In this document: piece after piece, positions 53,018 to 64,000 of the stretch
Position numbering within the stretch: position 1 is the first letter of the stretch
How the letters are laid out: the number at the start of each line of letters is the position of its first letter
Assembly: GCA_932294295.1 (NCBI GenBank)
Contig: OW028580.1
Location: 9,205,374-9,269,373 of the forward strand
Source of the DNA: Alitta virens
Lineage: Eukaryota > Annelida > Polychaeta > Phyllodocida > Nereididae
Reading direction: 5' to 3'
DNA: 64,000 nt
Position numbers and translations under genes: made by a program
Notes under the pieces: model-generated
Told to the model about the DNA's origin: nothing
The model's database searches: none
Seen by the model: the letters and a program-made list of their open reading frames with translations, nothing else

Positions 53018-54404
53018 AACCATTTTGGTTTGAATGAAAATTGAGTTTGACAATTCTGAAATGTTCGATCATTGAGTTTGACAATTCTGAAATGTTCGAT
53101 CATTGAGTTTGACTATTCTGATTTGGTCAAACATTTAGTATGACCATTCTGAGCTAATCAAACATTGAGTCCAACCATTTTGGTTTGAATGAAAATTGAG
53201 TTTGACAATTCTGAAATGTTCGATCATTGAGTTTGACAATTCTGAAATGTTCCATCATTGACTTTGACTATTCTGAGATGATCGATCATTGAGTCTGACT
53301 ATTCTGAGTTGATCAGACATTCTGTTTGACCAATCTGAGTTAATCAAACATTCAGTCCAACCATTTTGGTTTGATTGAAAATTGAGTTTGACAATTCTGA
53401 AATGTTCGATCATTGAGTTTGACTATTCTGATTTGGTCAAACATTCAGTATGACCATTCTGAATTAATCAAACATTGAGTCCAACCATTTTGGTTTGAAT
53501 GAAAATTGAGTTTGACAATTCTGAAATGTTCGATCATTGAGTCTGACTATTCTGAGTTGATCAGATATTCTGTTTGACCAATCTGAGTTAATCAAACATT
53601 GAGTCCAACCATTTTGGTTTGATTGAAAATTGAGTTTGACAATTCTGAAATGTTCGATCATTGAGTTTGACTATTCTGATTTGGTCAAACATTCAGTATA
53701 ACCATTCTGAATTAATCAAACATTGAGTCCAACCATTTTGGTTTGAATGAAAATTGAGTTTGACAATTCTGAAATGTTCGATCATTGAGTTTGACAATTC
53801 TGAAATGTTCGATCATTGAGTTTGACAATTCTGAGATGATCGATCATTGAGTCTGACTATTCTGAGTTGATCAGACATTCTGTTTGACCAATCTGAGTTA
53901 ATCAAACATTCAGTCCAACCATTTTGATTTGATTGAAAATTGAGTTTGACAATTCTGAAATGTTCGATCATTGAGTTTGACTATTCTGATTTGGTCAAAC
54001 ATTCAGTATGACCATTCTGAGATAATCATACATTGAGTCCAACCATTTTGGTTTGAATGAAAATTGAGTTTGACAATTCTGAAATGTTCGATCATTGAGT
54101 TTGACAATTCTGAAATGTTCGATCATTGAGTTTGACAATTCTGAGATGATCGATCATTGAGTCTGACTATTCTGAGTTGATCAGACATTCTGTTTGACCA
54201 ATCTGAGTTAATCAAACATTCAGTCCAACCATTTTGGTTTGAATGAAAATTGAGTTTGACAATTCTGAAATGTTCGATCATTGAGTCTGACTATTCTGAG
54301 TTGATCAGATATTCTGTTTGACCAATCTGAGTTAATCAAACATTGAGTCCAACCATTTTGGTTTGATTGAAAATTGAGTTTGACAATTCTGATATGTTCG
54401 ATCA

Positions 54405-55791
54405 TTGAGTTTGACTATTCTGATTTGGTCAAACATTCAGTATAACCATTCTGAATTAATCAAACATTGAGTCCAACCATTTTGGTTTGAATGAAAATTG
54501 AGTTTGACAATGTTCGATCATTGAGTTTGACAATTCTGAAATGTTCGATCATTGAGTTTGACAATTCTGAGATGATCGATCATTGAGTCTGACTATTCTG
54601 AGTTGATCAGACATTCTGTTTGACCAATCTGAGTTAATCAAACATTCAGTCCAACCATTTTGGTTTGATTGAAAATTGAGTTTGACAATTCTGAAATGTT
54701 CGATCATTGAGTTTGACTATTCTGATTTGGTCAAACATTCAGTATGACCATTCTGAGATAATAATACATTGAGTCCAACCATTTTGGTTTGATTAAAAAT
54801 TGAGTTTGACTATTCTGATTTGGTCAAACATTCAGTATGACCATTCTGAATTAATCAAACATTGAGTCCAACCATTTTGGTTTGAATGAAAATTGAGTTT
54901 GACAATTCTGAAATGTTCGATCATTGAGTTTGACAATTCTGAAATGTTCGATCATTGAGTTTGACTATTCTGATTTGGTCAAACATTTAGTATGACCATT
55001 CTGAGCTAATCAAACATTGAGTCCAACCATTTTGGTTTGAATGAAAATTGAGTTTGACAATTCTGAAATGTTCGATCATTGAGTTTGACTATTCTGATTT
55101 GGTCAAACATTCAGTATGACCATTCTGAATTAATCAAACATTGAGTCCAACCATTTTGGTTTGAATGAAAATTGAGTTTGACAATTCTGAAATGTTCGAT
55201 CATTGAGTTTGACAATTCTGAAATGTTCGATCATTGAGTTTGACTATTCTGATTTGGTCAAACATTTAGTATGACCATTCTGAGCTAATCAAACATTGAG
55301 TCCAACCATTTTGGTTTGAATGAAAATTAAGTTTGACAATTCGGAAATGTTCGATCATTGAGTTTGACTATTCTGAGTTGATCAAACATTCAGTTTGACC
55401 ATTCTGAATTAATCAAACATTGAGTCCAACCATTTTGGTTTGAATGAAAATTGAGTTTGACAATTCTGAAATGTTCGATCATTGAGTTTGACTATTCTGA
55501 TTTGGTCAAACATTTAGTATGACCATTCTGAGCTAATCAAACATTGAGTCCAACCATTTTGATTTGAATGTACACTGACTTTGACAATTCTGAAATGATC
55601 GATTATTGAGTTTGACAATTCTGAGATTATCGATCATTGAGTTTGACTATTCTGAGTTCATCAAACATTCAGTATGACCATTCTGAGCTAATCAAACATT
55701 GAGCCCAACCATTTTGATTTTATTGAACACTGAGTTTGACAATTCTGAAATAATCAATCATTGAGTTTGACTATACTGAGATGATCGATCA
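54405..55791 (+). repeat. 1,395-bp family unit, copy 2a (1,387 bp)
   Basis: Image of copy 1a at +13,101. It keeps the 8-bp loss near 54,509 and the GAGCCCAACC spelling near 55,702. Confidence 0.85.
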
Positions 55792-57186
55792 TTGAGTCTG
55801 ACTATTCTGATTTGGTCAAACATTCAGTATAACCATTCTGAATTAATCAAACATTGAGTCCAACCATTTTGGTTTGAATGAAAATTGAGTTTGACAATTC
55901 TGAAATGTTCGATCATTGAGTTTGACAATTCTGAAATGTTCGATCATTGAGTTTGACAATTCTGAGATGATCGATCATTGAGTCTGACTATTCTGAGTTG
56001 ATCAGACATTCTGTTTGACCAATCTGAGTTAATCAAACATTCAGTCCAACCATTTTGGTTTGATTGAAAATTGAGTTTGACAATTCTGAAATGTTCGATC
56101 ATTGAGTTTGACTATTCTGATTTGGTCAAACATTCAGTATGACCATTCTGAGATAATCATACATTGAGTCCAACCATTTTGGTTTGATTAAAAATTGAGT
56201 TTGACTATTCTGATTTGGTCAAACATTCAGTATGACCATTCTGAATTAATCAAACATTGAGTCCAACCATTTTGGTTTGAATGAAAATTGAGTTTGACAA
56301 TTCTGAAATGTTCGATCATTGAGTTTGACAATTCTGAAATGTTCGATCATTGAGTTTGACTATTCTGATTTGGTCAAACATTTAGTATGACCATTCTGAG
56401 CTAATCAAACATTGAGTCCAACCATTTTGGTTTGAATGAAAATTGAGTTTGACAATTCTGAAATGTTCGATCATTGAGTTTGACTATTCTGATTTGGTCA
56501 AACATTCAGTATGACCATTCTGAATTAATCAAACATTGAGTCCAACCATTTTGATTTGAATGAAAATTGAGTTTGACAATTCTGAAATGTTCGATCATTG
56601 AGTTTGACAATTCTGAAATGTTCGATCATTGAGTTTGACTATTCTGATTTGGTCAAACATTTAGTATGACCATTCTGAGCTAATCAAACATTGAGTCCAA
56701 CCATTTTGGTTTGAATGAAAATTAAGTTTGACAATTCGGAAATGTTCGATCATTGAGTTTGACTATTCTGAGTTGATCAAACATTCAGTTTGACCATTCT
56801 GAATTAATCAAACATTGAGTCCAACCATTTTGGTTTGAATGAAAATTGAGTTTGACAATTCTGAAATGTTCGATCATTGAGTTTGACTATTCTGATTTGG
56901 TCAAACATTTAGTATGACCATTCTGAGCTAATCAAACATTGAGTCCAACCATTTTGATTTGAATGTACACTGACTTTGACAATTCTGAAATGATCGATTA
57001 TTGAGTTTGACAATTCTGAGATTATCGATCATTGAGTTTGACTATTCTGAGTTCATCAAACATTCAGTATGACCATTCTGAGCTAATCAAACATTGAGCC
57101 CAACCATTTTGATTTTATTGAACACTGAGTTTGACAATTCTGAAATAATCAATCATTGAGTTTGACTATACTGAGATGATCGATCA
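55792..57186 (+). repeat. 1,395-bp unit, extra copy 2x
   Basis: The additional unit of the second 13.1-kb block: CAGTATAACC landmarks at 55829 and 57224 are 1,395 bp apart. Its tag reads GAGCCCAACC (near 57,097), the spelling of unit a, while it lacks the 8-bp loss that marks unit a at its left end. It therefore looks like a recombinant that begins like b and ends like a. It also has a private A at 56554 (TTTTGATTTGAATGAAAA). Confidence 0.85.
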
Positions 57187-58581
57187 TTGAGTCTGACTAT
57201 TCTGATTTGGTCAAACATTCAGTATAACCATTCTGAATTAATCAAACATTGAGTCCAACCATTTTGGTTTGAATGAAAATTGAGTTTGACAATTCTGAAA
57301 TGTTCGATCATTGAGTTTGACAATTCTGAAATGTTCGATCATTGAGTTTGACAATTCTGAGATGATCGATCATTGAGTCTGACTATTCTGAGTTGATCAG
57401 ACATTCTGTTTGACCAATCTGAGTTAATCAAACATTCAGTCCAACCATTTTGGTTTGATTGAAAATTGAGTTTGACAATTCTGAAATGTTCGATCATTGA
57501 GTTTGACTATTCTGATTTGGTCAAACATTCAGTATGACCATTCTGAGATAATCATACATTGAGTCCAACCATTTTGGTTTGATTAAAAATTGAGTTTGAC
57601 TATTCTGATTTGGTCAAACATTCAGTATGACCATTCTGAATTAATCAAACATTGAGTCCAACCATTTTGGTTTGAATGAAAATTGAGTTTGACAATTCTG
57701 AAATGTTCGATCATTGAGTTTGACAATTCTGAAATGTTCGATCATTGAGTTTGACTATTCTGATTTGGTCAAACATTTAGTATGACCATTCTGAGCTAAT
57801 CAAACATTGAGTCCAACCATTTTGGTTTGAATGAAAATTGAGTTTGACAATTCTGAAATGTTCGATCATTGAGTTTGACTATTCTGATTTGGTCAAACAT
57901 TCAGTATGACCATTCTGAATTAATCAAACATTGAGTCCAACCATTTTGGTTTGAATGAAAATTGAGTTTGACAATTCTGAAATGTTCGATCATTGAGTTT
58001 GACAATTCTGAAATGTTCGATCATTGAGTTTGACTATTCTGATTTGGTCAAACATTTAGTATGACCATTCTGAGCTAATCAAACATTGAGTCCAACCATT
58101 TTGGTTTGAATGAAAATTAAGTTTGACAATTCGGAAATGTTCGATCATTGAGTTTGACTATTCTGAGTTGATCAAACATTCAGTTTGACCATTCTGAATT
58201 AATCAAACATTGAGTCCAACCATTTTGGTTTGAATGAAAATTGAGTTTGACAATTCTGAAATGTTCGATCATTGAGTTTGACTATTCTGATTTGGTCAAA
58301 CATTTAGTATGACCATTCTGAGCTAATCAAACATTGAGTCCAACCATTTTGATTTGAATGTACACTGACTTTGACAATTCTGAAATGATCGATTATTGAG
58401 TTTGACAATTCTGAGATTATCGATCATTGAGTTTGACTATTCTGAGTTCATCAAACATTCAGTATGACCATTCTGAGCTAATCAAACATTGAGTCCAACC
58501 ATTTTGATTTTATTGAACACTGAGTTTGACAATTCTGAAATAATCAATCATTGAGTTTGACTATACTGAGTTGATCAAACA
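57187..58581 (+). repeat. 1,395-bp unit, copy 2b
   Basis: Image of copy 1b at +14,496. It has the GAGTCCAACC spelling in its tag (near 58,492) and passes into GACCTTTCTGAATT just after its right edge, as copy 1b does. Confidence 0.85.
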
Positions 58582-61500
58582 TTCAGTATGACCTTTCTGA
58601 ATTAATCAAACATTAAGTCCAACTATTTTGGTTTGAATGAAATTGAGTTTGACAATTCTGAAATGTTCGATCATTGAGTTTGACAATTTTGAAATCATCG
58701 ATCAATGAGTCTGACTATTCTGAGTTGATCAGACATTCTGTTTGACCAATCTGAGTTAATCAAACATTCAGTCCAACCATTTTGGTTTGAATGAAAATTG
58801 AGTTTGACAATTCTGAAATGTTCGATCATTGAGTTTGACAATTATGAGATGATCGATCATTGAGTCTGACTATTCTGAGTTGATCAGACATTCTGTTTGA
58901 CCAATCTGAGTTAATCAAACATTCAGTCCAACCATTTTGGTTTGATTGAAAATTGAGTTTAACAATTCTGAAATGTTCTATCATTGAGTTTGACTATTCT
59001 GATTTGGTCAAACATTCAGTATGACCATTCTGAATTAATCAAACATTGAGTCCAACCATTTTGGTTTGAATGAAATTTGAGTTTGACAATTCTGAAATGT
59101 TCGATCATTGAGTTTGACAATTCTGAAATGTTCGATCATTGAGTTTGACTATTCTGATTTGGTCAAACATTTAGTATGACCATTCTGAGCTAATCAAACA
59201 TTGAGTCCAACCATTTTGGTTTGAATGAAAATTGAGTTTGACAATTCTGAAATGTTCGATCATTGAGTTGACAATTCTGAGATGATCGATCATTGAGCTT
59301 GACTATTCTGATTTGGTCAAACATTTAGTATGACCATTCTGAGCTAATCAAACATTGAGTCCAACCATTTTGGTTTGAATGAAAATTGAGTTTGACAATT
59401 CTGAGTTGATCAAACATTCAGTATGACTATTCTGAATTAATCAAACATTGAGTCCAACCATTTTGGTTTGAATGAAAATTGAGTTTGATAATTCTGAAAT
59501 GTTCGATCATTGAGTTTGACAATTCTGAGATGATCGATCATTGAGTCTGACTATTCTGAGTTGATCAAACATTCAGTATGACCATTCTGAGATAATCATA
59601 CATTGAGTCCAACCATTTTGGTTTGATTGAAAATTGAGTTTGACAATTCTGAAATGTTCGATCATTGAGTTTGACTATTCTGAGTTGATCAAACATTCAG
59701 TATGACCATTCTGAATTAATCAAACATTGAGTCCAACCATTTTGGTTTGAATGAAAATTGAGTTTGACAATTCTGAAATGTTCGATCATTGAGTTTGACA
59801 ATTCTGAGATGATCGATCATTGAGTCTTACTATTCTGAGTTGATCAGACATTCTGTTTGACCAATCTGAGTTAATCAAACATTCAGTCGAACCATTTTGG
59901 TTTGAATGAAAATTGAGTTTGACAATTCTGAAATGTTCGATCATTGAGTTTGACAATTCTGAAATGTTCGATCATTGAGTTTGACTATTCTGATTTGGTC
60001 AAACATTTAGTATGACCATTCTGAATTAATCAAACATGGAGTCCAACCATTTTGGTTTGAATGAAAATTGAGTTTGACAATTCTGAAATGTTCCATCATT
60101 GAGTTTGACAATTCTGAGATGATTGATCATTGAGTCTGACTATTCTGAGTTGATCAGACATTCTGTTTGACCAATCTGAGTTAATCAAACATTCAGTCCA
60201 ACCATATTGGTTTGATTGAAAATTGAGTTTGACAATTCTGAAATGTTCGATCATTGAGTTTGACTATTCTGATTTGGTCAAACATTCAGTATGACCATTC
60301 TGAATTAATCAAACATTGAGTCCAACCATTTTGGTTTGAATGAAAATTGAGTTTGACAATTCTGAAATGTTCGATCATTGAGTTTGACAATTCTGAAATG
60401 TTCGATCATTGAGTTTGACTATTCTGATTTGGTCAAACATTTAGTATGACCATTCTGAGCTAATCAAACATTGAGTCCAACCATTTTGGTTTGAATGAAA
60501 ATTGAGTTTGACAATTCTGAAATGTTCGATCATTGAGTCTGACTATTCTGAGTTGATCAGACATTCTGTTTGACCAATCTGAGTTAATCAAACATTCAGT
60601 CCAACCATTTTGGTTTGATTGAAAATTGAGTTTGACAATTCTGAAATGTTCGATCATTGAGTTTGAATATTCTGATTTGGTCAAACATTCAGTATGACCA
60701 TTCTGAATTAATCAAACATTGTGTCCAACCATTTTGGTTTGAATGAAAATTGAGTTTGACAATTCTGAAATGTTCGATCGTTGAGTTTGACAATTCTGAA
60801 ATGTTCGATCATTGAGTTTGACTATTCTGATATGGTCAAACATTGAGTATGACCATTCTGAGCTAATCAAACATTGAGTCCAACCATTTTGGTTTGAATG
60901 AAAATTGAGTTTGACAATTCTGAAATGTTCGATCATTGAGTTTGACTATTCTGAGTTGATCAAACATTCAGTATGACCATTCTGAATTAATCAACCATTG
61001 AGTCCAACCATTTTGGTTTGAATGAAAATTGAGTTTGACAATTCTGAAATGTTCGATCATTGAGTTTGACAATTCTGAGATGATCGATCATTGAGTCTGA
61101 CCATTCTGAGTTGATCAGACATTCTGTTTGACCAATCTGAGTTAATCAAACATTCAGTCCAACCATTTTGGTTTGATTGAAAATTGAGTTTGACAATTCT
61201 GAAATGTTCGATCATTGAGTTTGACTATTCTGTTTTGGTCAAACATTCAGTATGACCATTCTGAATTAATCAAACATTGAGTCCAACCATTTTGGTTTGA
61301 ATGAAAATTGAGTTTGACAATTCTGAAATGTTCGATCATTGAGTTTGACAATTCGGAAATGTTCGATCATTGAGTTTGACTATTCTGAGTTGATCAAACA
61401 TTCAGTATGACCATTCTGAATTAATTAAACATTGAGTCCAACCATTTTCGTTTGAATGAAAATTGAGTTTGACAATTCTGAAATGTTCGATCATTGAGTT

Positions 61501-61855
61501 TGACAATTCTGAGATGATCGATCATTGAGTCTGACTATTCTGAGTTGATCAAACATTCAGTATGACCATTCTGAGATAATCATACATTGAGTCCAACCAT
61601 TTTGGTTTGATTGAAAATTGAGTTTGACAATTTTGAAATGTTCGATCATTGAGTTTGACTATTCTGAGTTGATCAAACATTCAGTATGACCATTCTGAAT
61701 TAATCAAACATTGAGTCCAACCATTTTGGTTTGAATGAAAATTGAGTTTGACAATTCTGAAATGTTCGATCACTGAGTTTGACAATTCTGAGATGATCGA
61801 TCATTGAGTCTGACTATTCTGAGTTGATCAGACATTCTGTTTGACCAATCTGAGT

Positions 61856-64000
61856 TAATCAAACATTCAGTCCAACCATTTTGGTTTGATTGAAAATTGA
61901 GTTTGACAATTCTGAAATGTTTGATCATTGAGTTTGACTATTCTGATTTGGTCAAACATTCAGTATGACCATTCTGAATTAATCAAACATTGAGTCCAAC
62001 CATTTTGGTTTGAATGAAAATTGAGTTTGACAATTCTGAAATGTTCGATCATTGAGTTTGACAATTCTGAAATGTTCGATCATTGAGTTTGACTATTCTG
62101 ATTTGGTCAAACATTTAGTATGACCATTCTGAGCTAATCAAACATTGAGTCCAACCATTTTGGTTTGAATGAAAATTGAGTTTGACAATTCTGAAATGTT
62201 CGATCATTGAGTTTGACTATTCTGAGTTGATCAAACATTCAGTATGACCATTCTGAATTAATCAAACATTGAGTCCAACCATTTTGGTTTGAATGAAAAT
62301 TGAGTTTGACAATTCTGAAATGTTCGATCATTGAGTTTGACAATTCTGAAATGTTCGATCATTGAGTTTGACTATTCTGATTTGGTCAAACATTTAGTAT
62401 GATCATTCTGAGCTAATCAAACATTGAGTCCAACCATTTTGGTTTGAATGAAAATTGAGTTTGACAATTCTGAAATGTTCGATCATTGAGTCTGACTATT
62501 CTGATTTGATCAGACATTCTGTTTGACCAATCTGAGTTAATCATACATTGAGTCCAACCATTTTGGTTTGATTGAAAATTGAGTTTGACAATTCTGAAAT
62601 GTTCGATCATTGAGTTTGACTATTCTGAGTTGATCAAACATTCAGTATGACCATTCTGAATTAATCAAACATTGATTCCAACCATTTTGGTTTGAATGAA
62701 AATTGAGTTTGACAATTCTGAAATGTTCGATCATTGAGTTTGACAATTCTGAGATGATCGATCAATGAGTCTGAGTTGATCAAACATTCAGTATGACCAT
62801 TCTGAGATAATCATACATTGAGTCCAACCATTTTGGTTTCATTGAAAATTGAGTTTGACAATTCTGAAATGTTCCATCATTGAGTTTGACAATTCTGAGA
62901 TGATTGATCATTGAGTCTGACTATTCTGAGTTGATCAGACATTCTGTTTGACCAATCTGAGTTATTCAAACATTCAGTCCAACCATTTTGGTTTGATTGA
63001 AAATTGAGTTTGACAATTCTGAAATGTTCGATCATTGAGTTTGACTATTCTGTTTTGGTCAAACATTCAGTATGACCATTCTGAATTAATCAAACATTGA
63101 GTCCAACCATTTTGGTTTGAATGAAAATTGAGTTTGACAATTCTGAAATGTTCGATCATTGAGTTTGACAATTCGGAAATGTTCGATCATTGAGTTTGAC
63201 TATTCTGAGTTGATCAAACATTCAGTATGACCATTCTGAATTAATCAAACATTGAGTCCAACCATTTTGGTTTGAATGAAAATTGAGTTTGACAATTCTG
63301 AAATGTTCGATCATTGAGTTTGACAATTCTGAGATGATCGATCATTGAGTCTGACTATTCTGAGTTGATCAAACATTCAGTATGACCATTCTGAGATAGT
63401 CATACATTGAGTCCAACCATTTTGGTTTGATTGAAAATTGAGTTTGACAATTCTGAAATGTTCGATCATTGAGTTTGACTATTCTGAGTTGATCAAACAT
63501 TCAGTATGACCATTCTGAATTAATCAAACATTGAGTCCAACCATTTTGGTTTGAATGAAAATTGAGTTTGACAATTCTGAAATGTTCGATCGTTGAGTTT
63601 GACAATTCTGAAATGTTCGATCATTGAGTTTGACTATTCTGATATGGTCAAACATTGAGTATGACCATTCTGAGCTAATCAAACATTGAGTCCAACCATT
63701 TTGGTTTGAATGAAAATTGAGTTTGACAATTCTGAAATGTTCGTCATTGAGTTTGACTATTCTGAGTTGATCAAACATTCAGTATGACCATTCTGAATTA
63801 ATCAAACATTGAGTCCAACCATTTTGGTTTGAATGAAAATTGAGTTTGACAATTCTGAAATGTTCGATCATTGAGTTTGACAATTCTGAGATGATCGATC
63901 ATTGAGTCTGACCATTCTGAGTTGATCAGACATTCTGTTTGACCAATCTGAGTTAATCAAACATTCAGTCCAACCATTTTGGTTTGATTGAAAATTGAGT
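61856..64000 (+). repeat. Right-end mosaic segment
   Basis: Beyond the second 13.1-kb copy the array repeats pieces of its own recent past. The TTCTGTTTTGGTC H unit and ATTCGGAAATG recur at +1,820 (61231/63051 and 61351/63171). The GATCGTTGAG unit and GATATGGTC recur at about +2,812 (60777/63589). The TTCCATC/GATTGATC pair at 62872 matches 60091. A 22-bp E-type unit (62765-62786) and a 1-bp loss near 63743 are private. The last complete landmarks are D-E-F-G units, and the array continues off the end. Confidence 0.8.
62765..62786 (+). other. Truncated E monomer (22 bp)
   Basis: Reads ATGAGTCTGAGTTGATC, lacking nine bases of a normal E/I unit. The missing piece runs between two TCTGA pentamers, of which one is left, a classic short-direct-repeat deletion. 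I found no second copy in the window. Confidence 0.82.

Larger units (their letters stand above)
47360..61855 (+). repeat. 13,101-bp unit, copy 2, expanded to 14,496 bp
   Basis: Head-to-tail duplicate of 34,259-47,359. All the indel markers reappear at +13,101 (the T-run insertion near 49402, the 8-bp loss near 54509) or at +14,496 past about 57 kb. The extra 1,395 bp is one additional internal unit. I noticed few differences: 45696 A against 60192 T, 45710 T against 60206 A, 47137 C against 61633 T, and A at 56554 where related copies have G. A full alignment would be needed for a true count. Confidence 0.92.
1..64000 (+). repeat. 31-bp tandem satellite array filling the window
   Basis: The sequence resolves into consecutive ~31-bp units from base 1 to the end, with no interruption by unique DNA. 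Shared landmarks are TTGAG or TTCAG at positions 1-5, a TTCTGA-like core at 14-19 and an ATCA/CAAACA-like end. The commonest unit (type C) has TTGAGTTTGAC at 1-11, TTCTGA at 14-19 and TTCGATCA at 24-31. Units 1-31, 32-62, 63-93 and 94-124 parse cleanly, and the phase can be followed through the window with only a few small indels. All units run the same way; I saw no inverted segment. GC is about 9-10 of 31 per unit. Arrays of this size and order are known from eukaryotic heterochromatin. The family is not one I recognise, so no host is claimed. Both ends are open, so the true array is longer than 64 kb. Confidence 0.98.

Noticed and set aside
34259..61855. Assembly artefact (haplotype copies joined end to end) as the default explanation of the 13.1-kb duplication
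   Set aside because: Not excluded, but the internal 1,395-bp difference, the private SNVs and an in-register junction within shared sequence also fit real unequal exchange. Read depth and spanning reads would decide.
1..64000. CRISPR array
   Set aside because: The ~31-bp periodicity might suggest it, but there are no unique spacers: the repeat units abut each other and all belong to one family. No cas-like gene is present.
1..64000. Iteron-type replication origin or bacterial repeat region
   Set aside because: The size (64 kb and open at both ends), the absence of any gene and the multi-level higher-order structure do not fit plasmid iterons or bacterial intergenic repeats.
1..64000. Telomeric repeat tract
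   Set aside because: The unit is 31 bp with mixed composition, not a short G-rich telomeric motif, and no terminal strand asymmetry of that kind is seen.
1..64000. CENP-B box
   Set aside because: I looked for the known box pattern (TTCG followed by GGAA-type and CGGGA) and did not find it. TTCGATCA shares only TTCG.
1..64000. Inverted segments or a hairpin-type array
   Set aside because: Every landmark (TTGAGTCCAACC, TTCAGTATGACC, TTCGATCATTGAG) was seen on the plus strand only. No switch to the reverse complement was found by eye.
1..64000. tRNA, rRNA or other RNA gene, and unique-sequence islands over 100 bp
   Set aside because: No stretch departs from the monomer frame by more than a few bases, so there is no room for such a gene.

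Overview
The whole 64-kb window is one uninterrupted tandem satellite array. It is built from a ~31-bp monomer, about 2,060 copies, all in the same orientation, with GC near 32% (estimated by hand from the main monomer types). I found no gene, RNA gene, mobile element or unique-sequence island on either strand. The array enters at base 1 in monomer phase and leaves at base 64000 without an edge. This points to eukaryotic heterochromatin (pericentromeric, centromeric, subtelomeric or a B/sex chromosome) assembled from long reads. The sequence alone does not identify species or chromosome position.

Level 1 is the 31-mer. I name its main types: A (starts TTCAGTATGACC), B (TTGAGTCCAACCATTTTGG), C (TTGAGTTTGAC with TTCGATCA at the end), D (like C but ending GATGATCGATCA), E (TTGAGTCTGAC), F (TTCTGTTTGACC), G (B-like, TTCAGTCC), H (ends TTTGGTCAAACA) and I (ends TTGATCAAACA). 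Level 2: the types follow a fixed grammar of 4-mers (124 bp, A/F-B/G-C-H/I/E) and 5-mers (155 bp, with a second C or D after the first C). Level 3: higher-order units of 527, 991, 1,395, 1,829 and 3,776 bp, nearly all multiples of 31 apart from small indels. Level 4: segmental copies of 6 to 14 kb.

Layout. 1-424: 4/5-mer modules. 425-7976: a head-to-tail tandem pair of a 3,776-bp unit (122 monomers minus 6 bp). About 7,977-19,008: 1,829-bp units with 527-bp partials, marked by a GATTTTATTG tag. About 19,009-22,184: a segment copied again at 28,427-31,726. 22,185-28,490: a second copy of the left locus carrying only one 3,776-bp unit. 31,727-34,258: a bridge carrying an intermediate tag. 34,259-47,359: a 13,101-bp unit (423 monomers minus 12 bp). 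47,360-61,855: its head-to-tail duplicate, 1,395 bp longer because of one extra internal unit. 61,856-64,000: a mosaic of pieces of the preceding 3 kb.

The main interest is evolutionary. Junctions, chimeric monomers, slippage deletions and private SNVs let several unequal exchanges be read and partly ordered. Short open frames (61-84 codons, all on the minus strand) are by-products of the repeat and are not annotated as genes. All monomer parsing and offsets were done by eye from shared landmark variants.
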